Assembly: GCA_902579465.1 (NCBI GenBank)
Contig: CACHGV010000002.1
Coordinates: forward strand, 124,001 to 188,000
Length of the DNA: 64,000 nt
Origin: an uncultured Pelagibacteraceae bacterium
GTDB lineage: Bacteria; Pseudomonadota; Alphaproteobacteria; Pelagibacterales; Pelagibacteraceae
Direction: 5' to 3'
Positions 54,509-63,151 of the stretch are shown here, in pieces (within the stretch, counting starts at the first letter, position 1; every line of letters begins with the position of its first letter). Below the pieces are notes generated by a model. It saw only the letters and a program-made list of their open reading frames with translations, made no database searches and had not been told where the DNA came from. A program made the translations under genes and the position numbers.

Positions 54509-55437
54509 ACTTTTACCTCTCCATCAAAAGGATCGTAAGTGTCAATTTCGTGGGGAAGTATAGATCTTATTGCTATCTCCTCAGATCCCATAGCTACCAA
54601 TTCATCGGACTCATAGAGAACCAATGGTTTAGCTGCCATTGTATCTTTCGCCATTCCTAAAGAATCTTTTGTTGCCACAAAATAAGTAAACACACCATCT
54701 AATCCTGACAAACTGTCTTTCATACCTTCTTCTAAAGTTGCTCCATTTCTCATTTTTTCTGCCAAATAAACTGCAATTAGTTCAGAATCACATTCAGACA
54801 TGAACCTCATTCCTTTATTCTCCAATACTCTTCTATTGTTCCAATAATTAGTTAATTGACCATTGTGAACAACAGACACATCGCTGAAAGGATATCCCCA
54901 AAATGGGTGAGCAGATTTAATATCTACACCAGACTCTGTTGCCATCCTGGCATGACCTATGGCATGAGTTCCTGTTACTTTCCCTAGATCGTATCTATCC
55001 AATACTGCTTGTGCATCTCCTAAATCTTTAATTAATTCTAGTGATTTTCCAATTGATAAAATCTCAACACTCTCAATACTTTCTATTTTCTTCGAAAATT
55101 CCATTAGATCATCATCATATTTCATTTCATATCTATACGAATATGGTGTTAATTTTTCTTCCTTAATTACTTTTGCACCAAGATTTTTTAACATACTGTC
55201 TACAAGTTCTTTTCTCTTATCGTAAACACTCTCATCCTCATTAACTGAAGAGCTGCCCTCACCAACATTTTCTCCAACTTTAAATCTCATTATGAAGTTT
55301 TCACCATCGTTATCAGCATAAAGAGCGTAACCCGTTGAATCAGGCCCTCTATGCTTTAAGGCTTGAAGCATTGCTTGCAATTCATTCCCAACATTTGAGG
55401 ATTTTCCTCTATGGATAAGTCCAGCAATTCCGCACAT
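54496..55437 (-). CDS. Class II glutaminase-like subunit, module B
   Basis: A 313-residue Ntn amidotransferase domain: Cys2 of MCGIAGLIHRG, KHRGPDSTGYALY, GTHAIGHARMATESG and VHNGQLTNYWNNRR. It corresponds to mgsA of module A but has an insertion of acidic sequence (about residues 55-90, NVGEGSSSVNEDE). It acts upstream of the GXGXG and FMN subunits. The first gene of module B, 55459-56928, ends 21 bases before its start. Confidence 0.83.
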   Translation of the reverse strand: MCGIAGLIHRGKSSNVGNELQAMLQALKHRGPDSTGYALYADNDGENFIMRFKVGENVGEGSSSVNEDESVYDKRKELVDSMLKNLGAKVIKEEKLTPYSYRYEMKYDDDLMEFSKKIESIESVEILSIGKSLELIKDLGDAQAVLDRYDLGKVTGTHAIGHARMATESGVDIKSAHPFWGYPFSDVSVVHNGQLTNYWNNRRVLENKGMRFMSECDSELIAVYLAEKMRNGATLEEGMKDSLSGLDGVFTYFVATKDSLGMAKDTMAAKPLVLYESDELVAMGSEEIAIRSILPHEIDTYDPFDGEVKVWQI

Positions 55438-55458
55438 TTTTTCCTTTCCTAATTTACC

Positions 55459-56928
55459 TTATGGTAAGCAATCCAAGTATGTATCAAGATCCCATTGAGT
55501 TGTTGCTCCAAGAAATCTTTCCCACTCATCGTTTTTATACCAATGAAAAACTTTATACATCTCGTCAGGCATTGCTGATTTGATTACTTCATCCTCAGCA
55601 AGTCTATTTAATGCTTCACCAAGACTTAGTGGTAATTTTTTAACATCTTTACCAGCTTTCTGAGCCTCATAAATATTTCTAGACTCTGGTTTAGCCGGTT
55701 TCATTTTTTTTGATATTCCTTCATCACAAGCTTTTAGCAAAGCTGCACCTAGTAAGTATGGATTATGCATAGAGTCAACAGATCTATACTCAAATCTTCC
55801 AGGTGCTGAAACTCTTAATCCACAAGTTCTATTTTGATATCCCCAGTCCGCATATACTGGTGCCCAAAACCCCTGGTCCCACAATCTTCGATATGAATTT
55901 ACCGTAGATGATCCTAGAGCTGTCAAAGCTGGTAAATGTTTCATTATACCAGCGATTGATTGAAGTCCAATTTTTCCAGGCAACTGCATATCCTTTGTGT
56001 CTGGCATAAAAGTGTTTGTTCCGCCAGATACATAACTAAATACTTCTTCAACACCTGGAAGTTTTTTATTTCCTAATTTGTTAACAGAAACTTTTCCACC
56101 TTTCCATAAAGACATGTTTGTGTGACATCCACTTGCAGACACACCCATAAATGGTTTAGTCATAAAGCAAGCTATTAGATTGTGTTCTCTAGCAACTTGT
56201 GCACAAATTTGCCTATATGTTGATAATCTATCAGCATTTCTTAAAACATTATCATAAGTCCAATTTAGTTCTAGCTGTCCAGGAGCATCTTCATGATCTC
56301 CTTGTATCATGTCTAATCCCATCGCTTTTGAATATTCTATTACTTTCATAAAAACTGGTCTTAACGACTCGAATTGATCAATATGATAACAAAAAGGTTT
56401 GGAAAAACCTTTACCAGTTGGAGTTCCATCATCATTTTTAGTTAGCCACATCATTTCTGGTTCAGTCCCAACTCTTAATTCTAGTCCATGTTTCTTCTTA
56501 AATTCATCACTAAAAATTCTTAAATTTCCTCTGCAATCAGAAGTCAAGTGCCCACCAGGGTTTTTTCTCTCCTCTCTATTTCTAAAACACGTTACAAAAA
56601 CTCTTCCAACTCTTTTATCCCATGGTAATTGTACAAAAGTTTCTGGGTCTGGTATCCCCACCAACTCCATGGCCTCTGGTCCATAACCAATGTAGTTATT
56701 ATGCCTATCCAAAAATAAATTTGCTGTTGCTCCATATACTAATTGAAAACCTTTTTCAGCAGTCCTCTCCCAATGATCCGCAGGAATACCTTTTCCTACT
56801 ACTCTACCTGTTACCGAAATGAATTGATAATATATGTATGTTATTCCTAATTCGTTAATTTTTTCTCTTACTTTTTTAACTAACTTTGCTCTGCCTGGTT
56901 GATTTACATGTTTTTCTAGATCAGTCAT
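55459..56928 (-). CDS. Glutamine synthetase family ligase, module B
   Basis: A 489-residue GS-fold ligase, longer than GMAS. It keeps GTEPEMMWL (metal Glu), QGDHEDAPGQLELNWTYDN, SASGCHTNMSLW, NSYRRLWDQ and PGRFEYRSVDSMHNPYLLG, the residues for ATP, two metals and glutamate. It would form a gamma-glutamyl-amide with an amine or ammonia. It leads module B (glutaminase, GXGXG, FMN/Fe-S, small protein), mirroring the ligase-plus-synthase set of module A, although in module A the ligase is last. The amine it uses is unknown. Confidence 0.8.
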   Translation of the reverse strand: MTDLEKHVNQPGRAKLVKKVREKINELGITYIYYQFISVTGRVVGKGIPADHWERTAEKGFQLVYGATANLFLDRHNNYIGYGPEAMELVGIPDPETFVQLPWDKRVGRVFVTCFRNREERKNPGGHLTSDCRGNLRIFSDEFKKKHGLELRVGTEPEMMWLTKNDDGTPTGKGFSKPFCYHIDQFESLRPVFMKVIEYSKAMGLDMIQGDHEDAPGQLELNWTYDNVLRNADRLSTYRQICAQVAREHNLIACFMTKPFMGVSASGCHTNMSLWKGGKVSVNKLGNKKLPGVEEVFSYVSGGTNTFMPDTKDMQLPGKIGLQSIAGIMKHLPALTALGSSTVNSYRRLWDQGFWAPVYADWGYQNRTCGLRVSAPGRFEYRSVDSMHNPYLLGAALLKACDEGISKKMKPAKPESRNIYEAQKAGKDVKKLPLSLGEALNRLAEDEVIKSAMPDEMYKVFHWYKNDEWERFLGATTQWDLDTYLDCLP

Positions 56929-56994
56929 TTTCCCCCTAAGAATTTTTAGAATAAAAAGTTAACTGAAAAAAAAACATCTGTCTACTTAGATAAA

Positions 56995-58320
56995 TTAACT
57001 CCAAGGGAAAGGACTGTTAGATGTCGGATGCAATTCACCTTTCGCGTACCGATTGAATCTAAACGGTTTTAATAATTCGCTCTCTGTACCTAAAATTTCT
57101 TTTGCTACTAGCTCTCCAACTCCGATCATTTTATAACCATGGTTAGAGTCTGCTATCATATAAACGTTTTCTAAAAATCTATCGAAAATTGGAAAAGAAT
57201 CTGGTGTCATACATCCAAGTCCGCCTGATGGTCCTTTTCTATATAAATCTGATTTTCCTTCAAATCTTTTTTGACAATGAGCTAAAGCTGAACACCACAT
57301 ATCATTAAAAGCTTCTGTTGTTTGATATTCAGGGGACTCTATTCCATACGGATCGACGTTTACTTGATCAAAATGTTTATCAACAATGTAAGGTGAAGTT
57401 CCACCTTGAACTCCAAGTCCGTCAATATCTGGTTTGTAATATATTCCCCAAATTTTATCTGTAATTAATTTTTTAGTTTTGTCTGAATATAAAGGAGCTG
57501 TTGAGTCTACATGGATTACAGGTGGCTGTTCACCGTTGTCCATTTTTAAAAAATCTGGTTCTACACCAAGTACACCCTCTTGAAGCATCCAATATTTCCA
57601 CATGTCGGTTTCATGAATTCTGCCATCTTTACCTTTAATATTTGCAGTTTTAGGAAGTTCTAACATATTCCAAAAATCTCTTGCCCAAGGACCTGCTCCA
57701 ACGACAACTTGTTCACATTCAATTGTACCTTTGTCTGTTTCAACTCCTGTAACGGCTTTGCTGTTACTTCCTCTTTTGAAGCCAGTGACTTTAACACCTT
57801 TCTTTACTTCAACACCATTTGAAGTAGATTTGTGTTCAAGTGCTTTAATTGAATCTTTATTAAAAGCGTATCCACCTTTTTTTTCATGAAGAACAGAAGT
57901 TATACCTTGTGCTTGCCAATCACTAAACATAGCTTTCATATATTTCATGCAATCTTTTTCACCTTCTATAAATTCAGATTCATAACCAATTGCTTTTTGT
58001 TGTTCGTAAATAGTTGCAACATCTGCATGCATTACTTCTGGTGAAATTTGTAAATAACCAACTGCATTATATTTAAATGCCTTAGGATCACTCTCCCAAA
58101 CTGAAACTGAATGAGCCATTAATTCTCTCATTGCAGGCTGAAAATAATTATTTCTTACAACACCACACGCAATACCACTTGCGCCAGCTGCGGTATCTTT
58201 TTTTTCTAATACTACAATATCACCTGGATTTTTGTAAGTTTCGGAAAGTTTCCAAGCAGTACTTAGGCCGTGAATTCCCCCTCCAACGATTACTACTTTT
58301 GCTTTTGTCGGCAATGACAT
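56995..58320 (-). CDS. FAD-dependent amine/sarcosine-oxidase-type oxidoreductase
   Basis: A 441-residue DAO-fold flavoprotein. The FAD-binding VVIVGGGIHGLSTAW is at residues 9-23; GVVRNNYF and the C-terminal TPDSFPIFDRF, ADSNHGYKMIGVGELVA segments resemble the beta subunit of heterotetrameric sarcosine oxidase and the large subunit of N-methylglutamate dehydrogenase. The other subunits of those complexes are not nearby, so it may act alone or with an unlinked partner. The likely reaction is oxidation of a secondary N-methyl amine. It is a separate gene between module B and tdm, with about 66-97 bases free on each side. Confidence 0.82.
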   Translation of the reverse strand: MSLPTKAKVVIVGGGIHGLSTAWKLSETYKNPGDIVVLEKKDTAAGASGIACGVVRNNYFQPAMRELMAHSVSVWESDPKAFKYNAVGYLQISPEVMHADVATIYEQQKAIGYESEFIEGEKDCMKYMKAMFSDWQAQGITSVLHEKKGGYAFNKDSIKALEHKSTSNGVEVKKGVKVTGFKRGSNSKAVTGVETDKGTIECEQVVVGAGPWARDFWNMLELPKTANIKGKDGRIHETDMWKYWMLQEGVLGVEPDFLKMDNGEQPPVIHVDSTAPLYSDKTKKLITDKIWGIYYKPDIDGLGVQGGTSPYIVDKHFDQVNVDPYGIESPEYQTTEAFNDMWCSALAHCQKRFEGKSDLYRKGPSGGLGCMTPDSFPIFDRFLENVYMIADSNHGYKMIGVGELVAKEILGTESELLKPFRFNRYAKGELHPTSNSPFPWS

Positions 58321-58417
58321 ATTTAAACACTATTTTTTGAAAAGGGTTAAATATATAATTTTTTTTATATATAAAATTTAGAAATAAAAACTTATAGAAC
58401 TTAGGATTTGATTATTG

Positions 58418-58768
58418 TTAAAAGCTCAAATTTTTAAGAGTAGATAAATAATCGTTAAATTCTGAGATAAACGAAGCACTTGGTTTTATATGTTTTTTTC
58501 TTTGATCTTGAGCGGTTTTTTCTAAATAAAAAAAACCTTTTTCACATGCCTCATTAATTATTAATGCAGATTTTGGTCTAGATGTTTTAAATAGTTTAGT
58601 TTTTAGCTCCTCTACTGATAAGTTCTGTTTTTGCTTAAATGCTGACATAACTAGAAGCATCATATGATAGTGAGAAGGTGATTTTCTAAAAAAATAGTTA
58701 CTTGATGTGTGTGAAAGTTTCATTTGATCTTCCCAAAACTCTAACAAATCCTTAGTTGATTTAGCCAT
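58418..58768 (-). CDS. Small MarR-like winged-helix protein, possible tdm regulator
   Basis: A 116-residue protein whose second half reads like the MarR wing: SALIINEACEKGFFYLEK, then DQRKKHIKPSASFISEFNDYL, matching the family pattern of recognition helix, Gly turn and D-x-R-K wing. The N-terminus is helical. The ATG shares a base with the tdm stop (TAATG), so it is co-transcribed with tdm and could repress the divergent tdm/tmoX region. The MarR call is from pattern only; it is shorter than the usual 140-150 residues. Confidence 0.55.
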   Translation of the reverse strand: MAKSTKDLLEFWEDQMKLSHTSSNYFFRKSPSHYHMMLLVMSAFKQKQNLSVEELKTKLFKTSRPKSALIINEACEKGFFYLEKTAQDQRKKHIKPSASFISEFNDYLSTLKNLSF

Positions 58769-61107
58769 TAAGATCTTACTTTAGTTTTCTTTGGATCGTA
58801 ATGAGGAAATCCAACAATTTTTGCAGGTATTCTTTTTTGATGTCCATCTATTTTTCCAATTTCAACTTCATTACCTAATTCTGAGTGACCTACATCTATT
58901 CTACATAATGCAATATTTTTATTTAATGTCGGAGAAATGCATCCACTAGTTATAATTCCAACCTGAGATCTTCCAATATGAACGCAATCTCCATGATTTG
59001 CAATTTCTTTACCTATTAACTCTAGCCCTACTAGTTTTTTTTGAGGATTTTCTTTTCTCTTAATTAAATTTTCTCTTCCAATAAAATCCTCTGTTTTGGA
59101 TTTTAAAGGAACTGAAAACCCAATTCCTGCTTCAAACGGATCTTGTTGTCCGTCAAATTCATTACCAAATAAAATTAAACCAGCTTCAATTCTTAAAAGA
59201 TCTAAAGCAGCAAAACCAGCTGGTATCAAACCTTCATCTTTTCCTGCTTCCATTACCTTATCCCAAACTGTAGTAGCATTACTTGGATGACACCAAATTT
59301 CAAAACCAAGTTCACCAGTGTAACCTGTTCTTGAAACAATTAATGGTATTCCGTTTAATTCTTCCAATCGACAAATTGTAAATCTAAACCATTCCAATTC
59401 TAATATAGAGGGTTGGGTAGGGGGAGTAAAAATTATTTTTTCTAAAATTTTTCTACTTTTGGGACCTTGTAAAGATAAATTATTTATTTGGTCAGTAGAA
59501 TTTTTGATATGAACTTTATAATTTTTTTTCTTAGCTTGTTCTTTAAGCCACTCACCTCCATATTCATCACCACAAATCCATCTAAAACCATGATCACTAA
59601 GTTTTAATAACGTTCCATCATCAAACATAGTTCCATTTTCATAACACATTGCTGAATAAACAATTTGACCAACTGAAAGTTTTTTTACATTTCGAGTTAA
59701 TGTATAATTCATTAATTCTTCAGCATCTGGACCAAGAATTTCAAATTTCCTTAATGAAGATAAGTCAATTAGGACGGCGTCTTCTCTGCATGCATTGTAT
59801 TCATTAATTACGCCATGTTTTGTATAATCATTTGGTAACCAAAAACCTCTAGCATCGACAAAGTTTCTAGTTAATTTTGATGTTCTTTCATAGAAACCGG
59901 TATTTCTTGTAAGTTTATTTTCTGAATCTGTTTTCATTCTAAAACCATATGATTTAGTAAATTCTTTGCTTTTCTCATAAGTTCTAACAAAAATATCAGT
60001 AGGGTTCCATCCATTACAGCTATCAATATCACTAGGGCATGCAGTAGTTCCACATGTTAAATCTTTTAGAGCTTTAAAAATGACGTAATCACCAGGCCTT
60101 GCATAAGACTCATCAGATGTAACAGAATTTTGACCTCCCGAAGATGTATTAAAGAAAAGATTAATTGCATGCCAACCTTTTTTTTCTTCTACGCCATATT
60201 TTTTCATTGAGTCATTTAAATTGTCAGAGCAATTTGCATGACCAAAATATCCTGAGTCTTCGTAGTACTTTGAGGTACAAGCTAAATTAAATGTATCATG
60301 AATACCCACTGTATCTCTTACAACTTCTACCAATGGCTCATGATCAGTATCATAGAACTTTGAAAATAAACCAGGACCAGGAAAAGTATGTCCCATAAAG
60401 GTTCTAGTAGTTTGCCAATCAAGACCCCTTTCTATACCTTTTTCAAGTTTAGCAGTGTCGTATGCAACAAAATCTGAGCATTGTCTTCCCGTTGGTGTAA
60501 TTATTTGAATATAGTCTCCAGCTTTAACTTGATATCCTGTTGCAGTTTTTCTATCTATATTAACTTCATAGTCAGGATCGTAAATTGGATCAGGAATTAT
60601 TGAAAATTCTTTTTCAGAATTTTTAATTTTTGCTCTTTTAACTAATACAGTTAGATCTGAAGGTGGATTTTGATCATGAACAAGCATATTGGCTCCTGGA
60701 GCAGCAAAGATGCAATAACAGTCATCCTTCGAATTTAGAATTATTTCTTCTCCTGCAGAGGTGTTTTTATCAAAAATTACTGATGAAGCAGCTTTCTCAA
60801 TTTGTAAATTTCTTTTTTTTAATTGAAGTAATGCTTGCAAAGAACTTTCTTCATTTTTCAAAAGTATTTTTTTTATTTCTGATGATTTTGTATTTTCTTT
60901 TAAATTTAAAATTCCTAATTCTGATTTTCCATGTTTATCAAAAATATTTATTTCGCAAATTTGATTTCCCTCATTATTTATAATTTTAATTTCATCTTCA
61001 GGAGATATTTGAATACCAGTAATTCCACCTGCATTGACCACATATCTTTCAACTCCAGGTGGTAATACGTTTAAACCAGGTTCTTTAATACTTAAACTTG
61101 TTTCCAT
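58768..61107 (-). CDS. tdm: Trimethylamine-N-oxide demethylase-like (DUF1989-GcvT fusion)
   Basis: A 779-residue fusion. Residues about 1-385 are DUF1989 (urea-carboxylase-associated) with DTVGIHD and cysteines C277, C293 and C357 (LACTS, ANCSD, ACPSD), spaced 16 and 64 as I recall for the zinc cysteines of the characterised Tdm. From about residue 395 a GcvT/DmdA-type folate domain follows (FEILGPDAEELM, SLQGPKSRKIL, SRTGYTGELGFEIW, LLRIEAGLI). Tdm splits TMAO into dimethylamine and formaldehyde, which the second domain can trap on tetrahydrofolate. Divergent tmoX supports this. Another DUF1989-GcvT activity is the alternative. Confidence 0.82.
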   Translation of the reverse strand: METSLSIKEPGLNVLPPGVERYVVNAGGITGIQISPEDEIKIINNEGNQICEINIFDKHGKSELGILNLKENTKSSEIKKILLKNEESSLQALLQLKKRNLQIEKAASSVIFDKNTSAGEEIILNSKDDCYCIFAAPGANMLVHDQNPPSDLTVLVKRAKIKNSEKEFSIIPDPIYDPDYEVNIDRKTATGYQVKAGDYIQIITPTGRQCSDFVAYDTAKLEKGIERGLDWQTTRTFMGHTFPGPGLFSKFYDTDHEPLVEVVRDTVGIHDTFNLACTSKYYEDSGYFGHANCSDNLNDSMKKYGVEEKKGWHAINLFFNTSSGGQNSVTSDESYARPGDYVIFKALKDLTCGTTACPSDIDSCNGWNPTDIFVRTYEKSKEFTKSYGFRMKTDSENKLTRNTGFYERTSKLTRNFVDARGFWLPNDYTKHGVINEYNACREDAVLIDLSSLRKFEILGPDAEELMNYTLTRNVKKLSVGQIVYSAMCYENGTMFDDGTLLKLSDHGFRWICGDEYGGEWLKEQAKKKNYKVHIKNSTDQINNLSLQGPKSRKILEKIIFTPPTQPSILELEWFRFTICRLEELNGIPLIVSRTGYTGELGFEIWCHPSNATTVWDKVMEAGKDEGLIPAGFAALDLLRIEAGLILFGNEFDGQQDPFEAGIGFSVPLKSKTEDFIGRENLIKRKENPQKKLVGLELIGKEIANHGDCVHIGRSQVGIITSGCISPTLNKNIALCRIDVGHSELGNEVEIGKIDGHQKRIPAKIVGFPHYDPKKTKVRS

Positions 61108-61192
61108 TTTTAAAAAAATTTAAAAAATTATACAAAAGTATAAGCAAATTTATATATAAATTTTATATATACATTTGTATCTATTTTGCTAG

Positions 61193-61221
61193 TTGACTGT
61201 AACTTTAATAGAGGTGATACT
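61193..61221 (+). promoter_or_regulatory. Predicted sigma-70 promoter of tmoX
   Basis: TTGACT (61193-61198) and GATACT (61216-61221) are separated by 17 bases, about 30 bases before the tmoX ATG. The -35 matches 5 of 6 and the -10 4 of 6 consensus bases, and the -35 is identical to that of the potD promoter at 12468. The palindrome at 61214-61228 overlaps the -10 box, as a repressor operator would. Confidence 0.5.
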
Positions 61222-61228
61222 TTATCAC
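61214..61228. promoter_or_regulatory. Candidate operator palindrome at the tmoX promoter
   Basis: GTGATA-CTT-TATCAC is a perfect 6-bp inverted repeat with a 3-base centre, lying over the predicted -10 element. It is a plausible site for the MarR-like protein encoded after tdm. RNA would also form a small stem at the start of the transcript. Confidence 0.4.
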
Positions 61229-61251
61229 TTAATATTAAGGAAAGGGAAATA

Positions 61252-62205
61252 ATGAAAAAAATAATATCTCTATTATCAGCTATGGTGATATCTCTTGTAA
61301 GTTTTGCAGGGATTTCAAACGCAGCAGATAGTAAAAAACCAATTGTTATCCCAACTCATAACTGGTCAAGCCAAATTGTAATGGCATACGTAATTGGCGG
61401 AATTTTTGAAAGTATGGGAAACAATGTAAAATATGTAAATGCTGACTCTCAAGCAGTTTATGAGTCGATTAGAATTGGTGATGTAACTATATCTCATGAA
61501 GTATGGGAATCTGCATTCGGAAAATCATTCACAACTGCTTTAGATAAAGGTGGTTTATTAGATATGGGTGATCACGAAGCTAGAACTCTTGAGGATATGG
61601 GATATCCAAACTGGGTTGTAGAAAAAGGCTTATGCCCAGGTCTACCAGACTGGACTGCATTAAAAAATCCTGATTGTGCAAAAAATTTCACAACACCTGA
61701 TTCACCAGATGGAAAAGGTAGAATGTTAGAAGGACCACAAACATGGCATGGAGATTTAATACCTCAAAGAGTTGATGCTCTAGGATTAGGAGATCTATGG
61801 TGGGTTAAATTTGCTGGAAGTGCAGATGCACTTTGGGCAGAGTTAGCTGCAGCTAAAAAAGAAGGAAGAGGAACTATCATATTTAACTGGACACCGAACT
61901 TTACAGATGGTGCTGGTTTTACATTTATCGACTTTCCTCCATACACAGCTGGTTGTAGACCAGAAGATGGCGGAGATGGAAAATGTGGTTCTCCGGATGG
62001 TTATCTGAAAAAAGCTGCACATGAAGATTTTCCAAAAACTCATCCAGCAGCTGCAAAAACGTTTAGAAAAATGTCATTCTCTACAAGTCAAATTGGAGCA
62101 ATGGCAGCTTTAGTTGATGTCGACAAAATGACTCACGAAGATGCAGCAAAAAAATGGTTAGCTGACAATAAGAGTGTGTGGGAAGAATTTACACACGATC
62201 ATTAA
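61252..62205 (+). CDS. tmoX: TMAO / glycine-betaine-type substrate-binding protein (TmoX-like)
   Basis: A 317-residue OpuAC-type periplasmic binding protein. The frame is open from 61186, but the ATG at 61252 follows AAGGAAAGGG and begins the signal peptide (MKKIISLLSAMVISLVSFAG, cut near ISNAA). The mature part has HNWSSQIVMAYV, SHEVWESAF, NWVVEKGL and DLWWVKFAG, aromatic-rich segments suited to a methylated quaternary or N-oxide amine cage. Placement next to tdm and a betaine-type ATPase favours TMAO as ligand; choline and betaine proteins look similar. A strong terminator follows it. Confidence 0.78.
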   Translation: MKKIISLLSAMVISLVSFAGISNAADSKKPIVIPTHNWSSQIVMAYVIGGIFESMGNNVKYVNADSQAVYESIRIGDVTISHEVWESAFGKSFTTALDKGGLLDMGDHEARTLEDMGYPNWVVEKGLCPGLPDWTALKNPDCAKNFTTPDSPDGKGRMLEGPQTWHGDLIPQRVDALGLGDLWWVKFAGSADALWAELAAAKKEGRGTIIFNWTPNFTDGAGFTFIDFPPYTAGCRPEDGGDGKCGSPDGYLKKAAHEDFPKTHPAAAKTFRKMSFSTSQIGAMAALVDVDKMTHEDAAKKWLADNKSVWEEFTHDH

Positions 62206-62226
62206 GGTTAATTTAATAAATTTAAG

Positions 62227-62260
62227 ATCTCTCCCAATTTTATTGGGGGAGATTTTTTTT
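62227..62260 (+). terminator. Intrinsic terminator after tmoX
   Basis: ATCTCTCCCAAT (62227-62238), loop TTT, ATTGGGGGAGAT (62242-62253), with one T:G wobble, then eight T residues (62253-62260). The 12-bp stem and U-tract lie 22 bases after the tmoX stop and before an unrelated gene, so tmoX is probably a mostly monocistronic, highly expressed message. Confidence 0.92.
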
Positions 62261-62277
62261 ATCACCTCAAATAATTA

Positions 62278-62739
62278 ATGGAAAAAGTATTTTATTTAAT
62301 ATTATTAAACTTTTTTATTTTCAATTTTGCTTATGCAAAAGACATAAGTATTGGTGAAAATTTAAATCTAGAGTTTACATGTGAGTTAGAAAAAAAAATT
62401 GTTAAGAATTCAGAGTATAATTATAAAACTTTTCTAGCAGACGACCTAAATGTTAAAAATTTAGATTCTTTTCAAATTTATTCAAATAAACCCAGCACAT
62501 TAATGGTAAATGGATTATCAAAATTTTTCTCTCAAAATTCAAATTTTGATGTAAAAATAGTAAATAAAGACGTAGTTTTGTTTAAGGCCTTTAACAATGA
62601 CAAAACTTATTCAGAATCCGCAATAATTACAAGAAAATCAGGTGAATTAATTCATGAAATTACAAAAAATATAAATACAGACAATTCAGAAAAAGATATT
62701 TCAATTTATATCTGTAAGAACAAATCAAAAAATGCCTAA
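62278..62739 (+). CDS. Secreted or periplasmic protein of unknown function
   Basis: A 153-residue protein with a signal peptide: residues 1-20 (MEKVFYLILLNFFIFNFAYA), then a polar, Asn/Lys-rich mature domain with two Cys (FTCELEKK near residue 37 and ICKNK near the end) that may form a disulfide. I recognise no family. It lies 17 bases after the tmoX terminator, 34 bases before a MORN protein and on the tmoX strand. It is AT-richer in codon choice than tmoX but similar to other hypothetical genes of the window. Confidence 0.6.
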   Translation: MEKVFYLILLNFFIFNFAYAKDISIGENLNLEFTCELEKKIVKNSEYNYKTFLADDLNVKNLDSFQIYSNKPSTLMVNGLSKFFSQNSNFDVKIVNKDVVLFKAFNNDKTYSESAIITRKSGELIHEITKNINTDNSEKDISIYICKNKSKNA

Positions 62740-62773
62740 TTTTTTTTTAAGAAATTTTGTGTAATATATTTCC

Positions 62774-63151
62774 ATGAAAAAGCTTATATTTTTTATACTT
62801 TTTTCGTCATTAATTACCTCTTTAGCATCGGCAAGAAGTACGGGATGTAAAGAGGGGAATTGTGACAATGGTTATGGTAAGTGGGTTTACACAGATAAAA
62901 CAACTTACGAAGGTGAATGGGTTGCAACAAAAAAACATGGTCAAGGAACCGAAACATGGCCGAATGGATATATTTACAAAGGTGAATTTAAAGAAAGTCA
63001 ATGGAGCGGTATAGGAATTTTATTTTTTCCTGATGGTTCAACTTATGAAGGTGAATGGGCCAACGGTTTTATGAATGGTAAAGGTACTTTTACTTGGTCA
63101 GACGGAAAACAAAAAACAGGTATTTGGAAAAATGGAAGTTTCCAAGAATAG
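62774..63151 (+). CDS. Exported MORN-repeat protein
   Basis: A 125-residue protein with a signal peptide (MKKLIFFILFSSLITSLASA) and three MORN repeats: YEGEWVATKKHGQGTETWPNG, YKGEFKESQWSGIGILFFPDG and YEGEWANGFMNGKGTFTWSDG. MORN repeats form beta-hairpins and serve protein or lipid contacts. The function is unknown. The ATG of the next gene lies 20 bases before its stop, which suggests coupling. Confidence 0.85.
   Translation: MKKLIFFILFSSLITSLASARSTGCKEGNCDNGYGKWVYTDKTTYEGEWVATKKHGQGTETWPNGYIYKGEFKESQWSGIGILFFPDGSTYEGEWANGFMNGKGTFTWSDGKQKTGIWKNGSFQE

Noticed and set aside
61186..61251. Longer N-terminus of TmoX
   Set aside because: It would place 22 polar residues before the signal peptide and over the predicted promoter; the ATG at 61252 has a ribosome-binding site.
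61108..61251. Glycine or SAM riboswitch before tmoX
   Set aside because: I looked for the paired conserved cores and found only a short palindrome and promoter elements.
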